From positions 1-64,000 of the forward strand of contig JAFAFU010000062.1 in assembly GCA_023423335.1 (NCBI GenBank): DNA of 64,000 nucleotides. The letters are read 5' to 3'. Of this stretch, positions 45,144 through 53,572 are shown piece after piece (the first letter of the stretch is position 1; every line of letters begins with the position of its first letter). A program made the translations under genes and the position numbers. A model generated the notes under the pieces. That model did no database searches. It was not told the DNA's origin and was given only the letters and a program-made list of their open reading frames with translations. This stretch comes from Bacillota bacterium (lineage in GTDB: Bacteria; Bacillota; Clostridia; Lachnospirales; Lachnospiraceae).

Positions 45144-46334
45144 TCACTTATTATGCAGTAAATAATTTATACATTTTTTCGATATTTTAAAGAAATGAAG
45201 GACGTAATAAAGGTAAAAATATTTGTCCTGTAATTTTATCGTTTGAAAATCTACAGTATTCGGAATAAAATGACTTAAAATTAATTGCATTTTCATATCA
45301 ACCCCTTGGTACCAAACCCAGCTATATTTTTTAATATTCTTGTATAGAGGATGACCATACATTTCTGTTTCGTCCCCTAAACTGTTTATAAAGGGGAGGG
45401 ACATAAAAGCCAGTCGGTTTGCAATCGTTCTCTCATATTTTGTTAAGCTCAGATGTATTTGTGGCTGGTATCGGAAAAAGATCTTTAATAGAATTATAGT
45501 TTGTTCAACTAAATGTATCACACCTAGCTCCTTCGCTCTATTTATAACGTAATTCCAGTCCAACGCTTTATTCTTCATGATTTCATAGATATCACACAGC
45601 CATCTTAGTCTCTTCCAAGCATGCCTGGAACCATGTATAATCAAATATATTAGGTTTTCCTCATCACTAAGTATATTGAAATCCTTGCCAAACATAGTGA
45701 TTGTCCTTTTATTTCTCCAGATTTCATCAAAGGAAAGGTCATAATAAACGCTTGATAATCTCCAATGCAGTTCAATCAGTACCCCAGTGTCATTGCTATA
45801 AGAGAAATGGTGTAAAGTTTTTATAAGAAGTTTCTTTTGTTTTAAGGATAGATGATTGAAATTATCAACTTGTACATATCCCATTTTTAAGAGAATTTTT
45901 TCTACTTCATGAATTTCAGAAGGCGCCACCAGTATATCCAAATCCCGTGAGACTCTCAAAAAAACATCTTGATATATGGACCTTGCCAGTAAAGGTCCTT
46001 TGATTGAAACGGCTTGGATCTCCTGCTGTTTTAATTGCTCCATTACCTTTATCAGCTCTTTTGCTTGTAAAAGAGTGAAAAATTGACTTTTTTTATAATC
46101 ATTTTCAAGTCTCACTAATATTTGTTCATTTACCGCGCTTGTATTTAGTTTTTTAAGATTCTTATATACGATAGGGTAGACTCTGTTTTTTACAACCATA
46201 GCATAAAAGGTTTCCCAGTTTACAGTGCTTTGTATTAGTTTTAGGATAACCTTCTGTTGTTCCTCTGTTATATTATTCACAGAACAAAGAACTAAAAGTT
46301 TCACTTCTGATGGTACCGATGTTGTTATTGTCAT
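45144..46334 (-). CDS. Lasso-associated nucleotidyltransferase family protein
   Basis: The start at 46334 (MTITTSVPSEVKLLVL) has GGAGG 8 nt upstream. The 396-residue protein matches the NTP_transf_5 type: IQAVSIKGPLLARSIYQDVFLRVSRDLDILV carries the DxD pair, and LIELHWRLS the following strand. Such a gene (PsmN in pseudomycoidin) adds sugar to the phosphorylated C-terminal Ser of a lasso peptide; extending that activity to this protein is inference. First gene of the N-K-B2 operon, divergent from the precursor gene. Confidence 0.82.
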   Translation of the reverse strand: MTITTSVPSEVKLLVLCSVNNITEEQQKVILKLIQSTVNWETFYAMVVKNRVYPIVYKNLKKLNTSAVNEQILVRLENDYKKSQFFTLLQAKELIKVMEQLKQQEIQAVSIKGPLLARSIYQDVFLRVSRDLDILVAPSEIHEVEKILLKMGYVQVDNFNHLSLKQKKLLIKTLHHFSYSNDTGVLIELHWRLSSVYYDLSFDEIWRNKRTITMFGKDFNILSDEENLIYLIIHGSRHAWKRLRWLCDIYEIMKNKALDWNYVINRAKELGVIHLVEQTIILLKIFFRYQPQIHLSLTKYERTIANRLAFMSLPFINSLGDETEMYGHPLYKNIKKYSWVWYQGVDMKMQLILSHFIPNTVDFQTIKLQDKYFYLYYVLHFFKISKKCINYLLHNK

Positions 46335-46588
46335 AATTCTTTCCTCCAAAGCTAAAAACAATAGTATAATTGTAGATTAATGTCGTTCTTTTGTGTAGTT
46401 ATCTATACATTTGCATATAATATATAAGGAGCCCTTCATATATTAATATGAACGTAAACCTAATATAGTTTATATCTTGATTACGATTTCAGTGATATAG
46501 ACAATATTTATTATTTCGCTTTTCATTCACTAATGCCTTATGTGCAAATAGCACATTAAATACTATGAATAATAAAAAAAGGAGGACG
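46335..46588. promoter_or_regulatory. Divergent control region of the lasso cluster
   Basis: The region between the nucleotidyltransferase and precursor genes must hold both promoters. On the plus strand TACTAT at 46562-46567 could be a -10 with TTATGT 17 nt upstream (weak), spanning a small inverted repeat TGTGC-AAATA-GCACA at 46540-46554 that might be an operator. Confidence 0.4.
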
Positions 46589-46723
46589 ATGTATTTGAAG
46601 AAGTTAGAAGATAAATTGGAATGGGAATCCCCACAATTACAATGTATGGATGCGAAGCTGCACACAAATAGCGGTCTTGTAATCTTACCCATTGAGATTC
46701 TTACTATCCAAGGTCCATCATAA
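46589..46723 (+). CDS. Lasso peptide precursor (candidate)
   Basis: A 44-codon gene with AAAGGAGG just upstream. From ATG 46589 the spacing is short (3 nt); a TTG two codons later has better spacing (9 nt) and may be the true start. The leader contains WESPQL, matching the YxxPxL motif recognised by lasso B1 proteins (Trp for Tyr), and LHTN, placing the conserved Thr at -2. The predicted core is SGLVILPIEILTIQGPS: Ser1, with Glu9 as macrolactam acceptor, an 8-residue tail and a C-terminal Ser. An alternative ring is Gly2 to the same Glu. It is on the plus strand, opposite to all enzyme genes and between them. Confidence 0.78.
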   Translation: MYLKKLEDKLEWESPQLQCMDAKLHTNSGLVILPIEILTIQGPS

Positions 46724-46817
46724 TGTTTAATCATATTATAGTATTTATTCAAATTATAATTTGACTAAACCAGCTTTTAGAGGAAGTAAATTAGAGAGCT
46801 AATTTATTTTTCCAGCT

Positions 46818-46869
46818 ACAGAATTAACGATATGGGCTTCTTTAGAGAACCCCATATCGTTAATTCTGT
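46818..46869. terminator. Bidirectional terminator between the precursor and cyclase genes
   Basis: ACAGAATTAACGATATGGG (46818-46836) and its perfect mirror (46851-46869) form a 19-bp stem with a 14-nt loop, T-rich on both sides, between convergent genes. Confidence 0.85.
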
Positions 46870-46938
46870 TTAATTTACCATTTACATAGTTTATTCCATA
46901 TAGGATAATAAATAAAAATGTATTCTTTACAATTGTTT

Positions 46939-48795
46939 CTATAAGCTTCTATTTTTCTCCACATCCTCCAGAATTCTTTGAAGGTCATAGAATATCTGTA
47001 TTTTCAATAATGTGAGAATTCCTTCCCTTAAGCTCTTCTGAAAATACTTCCCCGCTACCAGTTCCTCAAGCTTCTCCCAATCAATATAAGAGGCAAACAT
47101 TTCTTTATCAATAAGACCAATTACAATCTCTACTTTTTTCTGAATATCATCTGCTTCTTTCCAATACTTTTCTCTCGCCAAATCATATTTACTCATATTA
47201 TAGCAAAGTTGTTTTGGTAATATTGGTTCAAAGGTTTTTCTAAAAATATACCGGCTCAGACCATGTTTATAATATAAATGTCTCGGAATGGACATGGCAT
47301 AATCTACAACCCTATGGTCTAAAAATGGGAAAAGATATTGTATATGATAATCAGCACCAACCCAGGCAGCTAACTCCGTTCTACTGACACTTACTCCCGA
47401 TTCAATATGTTTGACCGGATTAACTTTAAAATAAAGAATATCTTTTTTACAATGCTTCTTAAGACTTTTCGCAAACTCTTTCTTCATAATTATTGGTACT
47501 GTCTTGTTCTGCGTACCAAAAAAACTATAAGGACGGCATAAAAAATTCACAGGAAGCAATAAGATCAGTTTAATGAATCGTATTGGTGAACCCTTAGTTA
47601 GGAACCATGCCTCTTTAAAGAATTGCCTCACATTACCGCACAACAGCAATTCAAGTAAATCGGCTCTATGGCTGATACCTTCATCCCCTCCCCAACCACT
47701 CATTACCGCCCCGATGCCCTGTGAAGACATCTCGTGCATTACCTGCCGCCATTCCTCACATCTTTGTCCGTCTGTTAATGTAGCCTGACAAGCTATCTCC
47801 TGTTCCGGTGACAGAAAGAAATCTCTATATCTGCAAACAAAGCCTTCCTGAGCACTTACCTCATCAATCAGTTTTCTTTCGTCCACCTCCAGTTTTTCAA
47901 GGCGTTCATAAGACGGAGACCAGGAATATGCCTCCAGGACATTGTTATTCTTAATCAGTTCCCGATGGGCAAGTATTGTTACTACGGAAGAATCAAGACC
48001 TCCACTGAAATCTGAGCCAATTTTCGCGGTTACCGCCTTTAGCCGGAGCTTAATAGCGTCATTCACAATAGAAAAAAGCTCTTTTGCATATTCCTCTTCG
48101 ATTTGAAGCGTTATCTTCTGCCCTGCACCCGGTGTCCAATATTTCTTTTTTCTAATACCCTTTCTGGTAATCTGCATCATATGTGCCTGTGGCAGCCGTT
48201 TAATCTGTTTGAAATAGGTACTCAGGGTATCAATGTGATACGTATCACTCAATATAGAATATAACCTAACTTCATCCAACTGTTTTTCTACAAATGGTAG
48301 AGCAAGTATCGCTCTATAATCTGTAGCAAAGGCAAAAATTAACTTATTATAAAAATAATACAGTGGACGCACTCCCAGATGATCCCGAAAAAGTAGAAGT
48401 CTCTCCCTATTTGCTTCCCAAATTACAAAGACAAAGTCGCCATTGATATATTTGGTGCAATCCTCGCCCCATTTTAAATAAGCCTTAAGCAGTAACTCCT
48501 GAGTTGTAATCTGCTCATTCGTCTTGAGTTGACAACTGTTTATTAATTCGTCTCTGTTATAAATGAGAGCATCAGCTACAAGTATGCTTTCGTGCTGTTT
48601 ATCATAGTAAACGGGAGTATCCGCCTGTGAGTATTGGCCGATCTTATGCAGACAGCAGCCAAGGCCAATATTATGATGAAGAAAAATATCCTGCGCATCC
48701 ATGCCATAGTGACAGATAATTTGCTGCATTTTCTGCAAGTGTTTTTCCTCAACCGAAGCTCCCTCCAGTTCTAAAATACCAAATATTGCACTCAT
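46939..48795 (-). CDS. Lasso peptide macrolactam synthetase (asparagine-synthase-like cyclase)
   Basis: A 618-residue AsnB homologue. The N-terminal glutaminase-like domain begins MSAIFGI, with Ser in place of the catalytic Cys2, as in lasso cyclases that do not use glutamine. The synthetase domain has the ATP pyrophosphate loop SDFSGGLDSSVV (near 263). It adenylates the ring Glu/Asp and closes the isopeptide bond. The ATG overlaps the B1 stop (ATGA), so they are coupled. Length and order fit the McjC/LarC/PadeC family. Confidence 0.92.
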   Translation of the reverse strand: MSAIFGILELEGASVEEKHLQKMQQIICHYGMDAQDIFLHHNIGLGCCLHKIGQYSQADTPVYYDKQHESILVADALIYNRDELINSCQLKTNEQITTQELLLKAYLKWGEDCTKYINGDFVFVIWEANRERLLLFRDHLGVRPLYYFYNKLIFAFATDYRAILALPFVEKQLDEVRLYSILSDTYHIDTLSTYFKQIKRLPQAHMMQITRKGIRKKKYWTPGAGQKITLQIEEEYAKELFSIVNDAIKLRLKAVTAKIGSDFSGGLDSSVVTILAHRELIKNNNVLEAYSWSPSYERLEKLEVDERKLIDEVSAQEGFVCRYRDFFLSPEQEIACQATLTDGQRCEEWRQVMHEMSSQGIGAVMSGWGGDEGISHRADLLELLLCGNVRQFFKEAWFLTKGSPIRFIKLILLLPVNFLCRPYSFFGTQNKTVPIIMKKEFAKSLKKHCKKDILYFKVNPVKHIESGVSVSRTELAAWVGADYHIQYLFPFLDHRVVDYAMSIPRHLYYKHGLSRYIFRKTFEPILPKQLCYNMSKYDLAREKYWKEADDIQKKVEIVIGLIDKEMFASYIDWEKLEELVAGKYFQKSLREGILTLLKIQIFYDLQRILEDVEKNRSL

Positions 48796-49073
48796 CTAAT
48801 CACTATCAACCCTTCTCCTCGTAATTCATTAAGATAAGACAATACCTCCACTTCGCATTGCTGCTGAGTCACATTGTATTTTTCCATCAGGCCATGTATC
48901 AGTGTCTCTACAGAAATTGGACTCTCGAGCATATTCCATATTATGCTCCCTGTCTTCCCAAGATTATAATAGTTTCCAGTTTCTATATTCATCATTACAA
49001 TTTCTCCGTCCATATTTGCAGCCGCTACTTCATCTTTCCTTGTGATAATGTTATCCAAAATAATATGATCCAT
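48792..49073 (-). CDS. Lasso peptide leader-binding B1 protein (PqqD-like)
   Basis: A 93-residue PqqD/RRE-fold protein: GEIVMMNIETGNYYNLGKTGSIIWNML is the family signature, with a C-terminal helical pair. It binds the YxxPxL-type leader and presents it to the B2 protease and cyclase. RBS AAGGTG before the ATG. It lies 168 nt behind the transporter gene and overlaps the cyclase gene. Confidence 0.9.
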   Translation of the reverse strand: MDHIILDNIITRKDEVAAANMDGEIVMMNIETGNYYNLGKTGSIIWNMLESPISVETLIHGLMEKYNVTQQQCEVEVLSYLNELRGEGLIVIR

Positions 49074-49241
49074 ATCTCACCTTATTTTCCTGCCCTTTCA
49101 TATACCTATGTAATTTATATTTCTAACGATCAGAGATATATCTTAGGTATCTCAGGTAATTATTATTTATTTTATAATACGCAGTTTTTAGAAATATGTT
49201 AAAAAACTAAACCCGACAGTTTGTCTTGCTGGTGTTTCTAC

Positions 49242-50885
49242 TCATTTCGCACCGATCTCAATTATTTTATCAAAGAAATCAAGTCCTTCTGTCTGGTGTG
49301 AAATCACTATTAATATGTTAGAAAAAGTTTGATTTTTCAATATATTGATGATCAGTCTGCGCGTTTCCACATCTACATTTGATATAGGTTCATCCAGAAT
49401 AATGATATCTCTTTCAGAGATAATCGCCCGTATGAATGCGATTATCTGTGCCTGCCCTCCTGAAATACCTGTAGTATTCTGACTGATGTCAGTATCTAGC
49501 CCCTTTGGCAGTTTCTCAATATAATCCTCAAGTCTCAAGGATATTATTAAGTCCTGTACATACCCTCGGTCCTTCTCCTTATGCCCATATAAGATATTGT
49601 CAAGCACGGTTCCCCTGAACAAAAAGATATTTTGTGATACTATCCCAATATGCTGCCTTATACTGTCGCAATTAATTTCTGATATATTGATATCATTGAG
49701 TCTTATCTGACCGGAGGTCGGCTGATATAATCCAAGCAACAGCTTTATCAGAGTCGTTTTCCCTGATCCGTTGTCACCTTGGAGAAGAACCTTACTGCCT
49801 CTGCAAAGCTTAAAATTCAAATCTTCAAATACAACATCCAAATCTTCCTTATATCGAAATCCCGTATGCCTGAACTCAATATTATTCACTCTTTCATCCA
49901 GTACAATGTCCCTGCCATTGTTTTCATCCTTCATGTCGAGAAGCTCGTAAGTTCTTTCTATACTTAGAAAAGCCGGCTTTAATGACATACTAACCGTTGC
50001 GAGTCCCTGTGTACTGGCATATACTTTGGCAATGTATAATGAATACGTGGTATACAATCCAATCGTAAACTGTCCCTTTATTATTAAAATACCTGAAATC
50101 GCCAGAACAATAAGGCTGCCGGCTTCATTCAGCAGATTTATATTTTCAAGCAGCAATATAATTGACCGGCTTTGCTTCATACTGAAGTTAACCATATCAT
50201 CGATCTTGCTCTTAAATTTTGACAGTTGTTTATCTTTTCCATTCAACACCTTTATATCTTCGATACCATTTAATATCTCAAAGCTTTCTCCACTTAATAC
50301 TGCACTGGATTCCATCATATTCTTGGTATTCTTCCTATATTCCTTAGTAGAAGCCCTAGAAGTTAGGAAGAATATTGGTGTCAGTATCAATACAATGACA
50401 GCCACTCGAAAATTGATGACCACCATCAATGTCAATGCAAAGATGGCGTTGATTGCCCCAAGAAACGTATTAATTATCATTGGTGAAAATAGCGTTCCGA
50501 TTGAACTACACTCCGATATTCTCTGTTGAACATATCCCTTCTCTGTATTTGATAAATAGCACATCGGTAAATCCATAACCTTTTTCATTACTGTATATCT
50601 TATTTCATTTACTACTGAATTATTAATTCTTACAAATAAATTCTTTGATATTAACGAAATGATAAACTGCAGTACATAAAGCAGAGCAATGATACTCAGG
50701 TAAAGGCATAACTCCTTATAACTTTTAGTGCCCATTAATACCTTGTCTAAAAGATGCCCGATTAAGTAAGGTACAGGTGTTGAAAGCAGAGAGCTTAACA
50801 GAATTCCTGCAATCCCCGCAATCAGTGACACACGGTATGCTTTTAAGATTGGTATCAGTCTAATAATACTTTTTATTTGCCCCAT
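49242..50885 (-). CDS. ABC transporter, fused permease and ATPase (lasso peptide exporter)
   Basis: A 547-residue half transporter: six membrane helices in about 1-310, ATPase in about 330-547 with Walker A GDNGSGKTT (near 373), signature ISGGQAQ, Walker B IIILDEPISNVD and H-switch ISHQTEG. No peptidase C39 domain is present, as expected for lasso exporters (D protein), since B2 removes the leader. It heads the D-B1-C transcript and probably exports the product and confers self-immunity. Confidence 0.88.
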   Translation of the reverse strand: MGQIKSIIRLIPILKAYRVSLIAGIAGILLSSLLSTPVPYLIGHLLDKVLMGTKSYKELCLYLSIIALLYVLQFIISLISKNLFVRINNSVVNEIRYTVMKKVMDLPMCYLSNTEKGYVQQRISECSSIGTLFSPMIINTFLGAINAIFALTLMVVINFRVAVIVLILTPIFFLTSRASTKEYRKNTKNMMESSAVLSGESFEILNGIEDIKVLNGKDKQLSKFKSKIDDMVNFSMKQSRSIILLLENINLLNEAGSLIVLAISGILIIKGQFTIGLYTTYSLYIAKVYASTQGLATVSMSLKPAFLSIERTYELLDMKDENNGRDIVLDERVNNIEFRHTGFRYKEDLDVVFEDLNFKLCRGSKVLLQGDNGSGKTTLIKLLLGLYQPTSGQIRLNDINISEINCDSIRQHIGIVSQNIFLFRGTVLDNILYGHKEKDRGYVQDLIISLRLEDYIEKLPKGLDTDISQNTTGISGGQAQIIAFIRAIISERDIIILDEPISNVDVETRRLIINILKNQTFSNILIVISHQTEGLDFFDKIIEIGAK

Positions 50886-51068
50886 CTTCTTTTTTTCCCT
50901 CTATCTTATCCAATTTAGCTATAACTGTATGTAACTGGTAGTAGCTCTTTCATTAATTTACACCTTGCTTTATTAGCAGAATACCGATTTTTTGGGTTTT
51001 ATTTAGCAGATCGTTGAATGATATTTTACTTATGATATATTATCCTGTTGTATAGCAAATCGCCATTT

Positions 51069-51131
51069 CTATAATAAGGAGTATTCATTATTAAGTCTGT
51101 CATCATGCTTAGGATGTTTTTGGAATGTCAT
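51069..51131 (-). CDS. Short 20-codon ORF of unknown function
   Basis: ATG 51131 follows GGAGGTACC with 7-nt spacing and opens MTFQKHPKHDD...YSLL before a TAG. It lies upstream of, and on the same strand as, the lasso exporter gene. No lasso, lanthipeptide or quorum-peptide motif is visible. It may be a leader peptide, a truncated gene or chance. Confidence 0.3.
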   Translation of the reverse strand: MTFQKHPKHDDRLNNEYSLL

Positions 51132-51326
51132 GATGGTACCTCCATTTCGATGCAGAGATACTGTAAAAAGGAAAGGTTATAATAAATATATTCAGAAAAG
51201 CCAGAATAATTGATAGACTGAATTCACTTATTATCATTGCAGGGGCAAATTCCAAATATCCCCTTATATCCCCTCACGGAACACCATATACACATGACCA
51301 AATACTATGAAATCTCAACTGCATAA

Positions 51327-51629
51327 CCTCCTGTTATCTTAAGGGTTTTTGAATACATCAAAGATCATGGCACGTTTTTTACATTATTCATGGGTGAAAA
51401 CGGTGATCCTGCTTTTTTGAATAAGCTTCATGAAACCATAAAATCCGTTTTTCTTACCAAAAATATGGTAAACCTACTAAAGGTACCTTGTGCCCCATTA
51501 AAGGCATCCACTTCGCTCTCCTTGAGCATTTTTTTAAAAGCATGCCCCTGTAGCTGGTGTATTTGTGATATTAAAAGCCTTCGTATGTTTTCATGTCTTC
51601 ACATCTCTATATGGAATATTCCTATATAG
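51327..51629 (+). pseudogene. TetR-family regulator remnant, ligand-binding end
   Basis: The open frame reads FEYIKDHGTFFTLFMGENGDPAFLNKLHETI (from about 51348), very like the C-terminal domain of TetR-type regulators (YIxxNxxFFxxLxGxNGDPAF). The DNA-binding half is missing upstream, where an in-frame TAA occurs at 51324. After about residue 50 the sequence loses similarity and ends in low-quality coding. Confidence 0.55.
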
Positions 51630-51683
51630 TACTATTGTTAAGTAAAACTTGCTCTTAAAAAACAAAATCTTCCAATACATATA

Positions 51684-51708
51684 CGCAACTTTATACGCAC
51701 TTTTAATA
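51684..51708 (-). repeat. TGCGTA-type direct repeats near copy C
   Basis: Minus-strand AGTGCGTATAAAGTTGCGTATA: two TGCGTATA units 12 nt apart. Confidence 0.6.
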
Positions 51709-51804
51709 TCACAAAATGAAACAAGACGAATTTGAAATTCCCATTTCCTTACTTCCGTAGCACATAAGAGAACTAGATGAAACCGCATGCAACCTCAGCT
51801 GCTT

Positions 51805-51855
51805 ATCCTCCCCTTTTTAATGAAACGTCCTATTCTCAATGCTTTTAGAGGTTTG
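51805..51855 (+). repeat. Hairpin element copy C, degenerate
   Basis: TTATCCTCCCCTTTTTAATGAAAC is nearly identical to copy A on the left side; the hairpin part (loop CAATGC) has decayed, keeping only AAAC/GTTT-type end pairing. Confidence 0.6.
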
Positions 51856-51946
51856 AACCATAAATATATTTATCAGCACTCTCTCCGGCACTTGCAATGA
51901 TCAAGAAGCTTTTTGTGTTTATAAAAACGCTAAAAGCCATTGGGGT

Positions 51947-51971
51947 CCACCAGCATAGCTGGTGGTTTTTT
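51947..51971 (+). terminator. Orphan terminator
   Basis: CCACCAGC-ATA-GCTGGTGG followed by T6 on the plus strand, with no intact plus-strand gene in front; presumably left from a lost gene. Confidence 0.8.
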
Positions 51972-51982
51972 AAGAGATAGAC

Positions 51983-52165
51983 CTATAATAAAGTGCGGTT
52001 CCATATCCAGGAAACGCACTTTATCCGTATTCTTCGCAATACATCTGAAACAGACATGCCATCTTCAAGAATTAGCTTTACTGCTGCGGCGCTGGGTATA
52101 ATATCGATCGATATTATACCATATCCATTATGCCATTCGTTCCATGTGTCTATCACATGAGGTAT
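51983..52165 (-). pseudogene. Remnant with transposase-OrfA-like or HTH-like helix
   Basis: An open minus-strand frame includes AAAVKLILEDGMSVSDVLRRI, similar to the first helix-turn-helix of IS3-type OrfA proteins (EAVKLVLEEGLSVSEVARRL). It ends at a TAG inside a hairpin (AAAGTGCG/CGCACTTT). Very short, weak evidence. Confidence 0.25.
52095..52120. repeat. Perfect 26-bp palindrome
   Basis: GGTATAATATCGA and its exact reverse complement abut with no spacer, 61 nt before the stop codon of the collagen-like gene. Possible protein-binding site. Confidence 0.75.
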
Positions 52166-52180
52166 GTGTTACTTTTCTCT

Positions 52181-53116
52181 TTATTCGATTTGCACAATAG
52201 CTAAGTGTGCCGAGACAGGTCTCGTTCCCCCAGCGAGCGGAGTAATAGTTAAGGCCGTTGCATTACCAGCTGGATTTCGTACTGTGAGTATTGAATTAAC
52301 AACTGTTGTATCTACAAGTGCCATTCCTACTATCTGAGAAGTTCCTGTTGCTCTACCGACTACCGTATAATCTAGGTCAACACCATTAAGAGTTAAAATC
52401 AGCTGTCCTGTTTCGCTAACACTTACTTGGAATAAAATCTGATACGTTCCAATTTCAGACAAGTTGAATGAGCTGGGACCAGTTCGTACTATAGCAGGAC
52501 CGCTGGTAGGTCCATCTTGCGGAAAGCTTACATCTGTACCAGGTGCAACTGTTGCTGCGTTATCTGGCGGCATCAGTGCATAGAAGTTTGCAAAATTTAA
52601 GCCTGTTTCTCCAAATTGGAACAGCAGGAGAGTGAACACAACCAGTAGCACAAGTGTAATGGCTGTAATTGCTGCAATTACCGAACCTCTTGGGCCTCTT
52701 GGGCGTGCTAGACCTGCTAAGCCTGCCAGACCTGCCAGACCTGCTAGACCTGCTGTTCCTGCTGCACCTGCTGCGCCTGCTGCACCTGCTAGACCTGCTA
52801 GGCCTGCCGGGCCTGCTGCACCTGCCGGACCTGCCGGGCCTGCCGGGCCTGCTGGACCTGCTGGACCTGTCGGGCCTTTATTACCGTTCTTCTCACAGTA
52901 TCTTAAGTATTCCATTGCCCAGTATTCTTTACACTCTTTGATTTTATTCATATAGAATTCTCTGCATGAATCGTCACAACATGCATTATACTTATTTTCG
53001 TAGTAATTTACGCATTCTTCACATTTTCTTTTGTAATGTTCTTCACACTCATCATGGAACTTTTTATCATTCGGAAATATATTCTGAACATCTATCTTAC
53101 TTTTCTCCATAGACAT
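52181..53116 (-). CDS. Collagen-like membrane protein, copy 1
   Basis: A 311-residue protein with four parts: a charged Cys-rich N-terminal domain (1-78), 21 or so Gly-x-y triplets (about 80-144; GPAGPA and GLAGLA), a hydrophobic helix (about 147-168), and a beta-rich C-terminal domain (about 175-311) similar in pattern to exosporium BclA/BclB C-terminal jelly-roll domains (FNLSEIGTYQILFQVSVSETGQLILTLNG). No signal peptide. It is probably a trimeric surface or spore-coat filament; the internal membrane helix is odd. RBS AAGGAGA before the ATG. Confidence 0.8.
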   Translation of the reverse strand: MSMEKSKIDVQNIFPNDKKFHDECEEHYKRKCEECVNYYENKYNACCDDSCREFYMNKIKECKEYWAMEYLRYCEKNGNKGPTGPAGPAGPAGPAGPAGAAGPAGLAGLAGAAGAAGAAGTAGLAGLAGLAGLAGLARPRGPRGSVIAAITAITLVLLVVFTLLLFQFGETGLNFANFYALMPPDNAATVAPGTDVSFPQDGPTSGPAIVRTGPSSFNLSEIGTYQILFQVSVSETGQLILTLNGVDLDYTVVGRATGTSQIVGMALVDTTVVNSILTVRNPAGNATALTITPLAGGTRPVSAHLAIVQIE

Positions 53117-53200
53117 AATATCGTCTCCTTAACACAAAATATTGTAATAGTAGTTTCAATATATATATTATGTTAACTAATACATTTATGTGCCATAAAA

Positions 53201-53389
53201 CTACATTTTTTTCTCCTGATGCTTCACATAATTCTCAATATACTCCTCCAGCTTACACTCCCTGATCAACTCAGTATTTATCTCACTCCGTTTCGTATAA
53301 TCACAGGCGACTTCCGTCTCTTCCACCATCATTCCCGCCTTCTCATCGCCTGTTTCTGCCCTGAGCCTTTCTATCCTATTCTTTTTCAC
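53201..53389 (-). CDS. Small charged ORF of unknown function
   Basis: A 62-codon frame with GTG start between the two collagen-like genes. The product (MKKNRIERLRAETGDEKAGM..., ending EEYIENYVKHQEKKM) is charged and helical. No clear RBS and no family recognised; it may be a remnant of a larger gene. Confidence 0.25.
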   Translation of the reverse strand: MKKNRIERLRAETGDEKAGMMVEETEVACDYTKRSEINTELIRECKLEEYIENYVKHQEKKM

Positions 53390-53572
53390 ATGGAACTACC
53401 TTGGGAGTGTTTGTCTGAACTACGAACTTAATGGAAGTTCCCGCCAAATATCTATATTGAAAGCAGCTTAACAGAATGCCGCCCGCACCAATAACTTCTC
53501 CCAAATCCTATAATTTACAATAATACTTAAATAATTTTATTTTCGTTTTGCCTTATTAACATTGAAGATCAT

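Larger units (their letters stand above)
50886..52180. other. Decayed region behind the lasso cluster
   Basis: 1.3 kb without an intact conventional gene. It holds a 20-codon ORF with a good RBS, a TetR-type remnant, TGCGTA repeats, element copy C, an orphan terminator, a helical-protein remnant and a perfect palindrome, all listed separately. Confidence 0.6.

Noticed and set aside
46489..46752. 87-codon minus-strand frame opposite the lasso precursor
   Set aside because: No RBS, no recognisable family and it is the antisense of a gene with a strong RBS and lasso motifs.
51591..51788. 65-codon minus-strand ORF
   Set aside because: Overlaps the TGCGTA repeats, has no RBS and no recognisable pattern.
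52680..52875. Regular short repeats suggestive of CRISPR or a VNTR array
   Set aside because: The 9-nt periodicity comes from coding for Gly-Pro-Ala/Gly-Leu-Ala triplets; there are no spacers and no cas genes.
52632..52955. Plus-strand ORFs rich in Pro-Ala or Leu across the collagen repeat
   Set aside because: They are antisense translations of the Gly-x-y triplet DNA; no RBS or sensible product.
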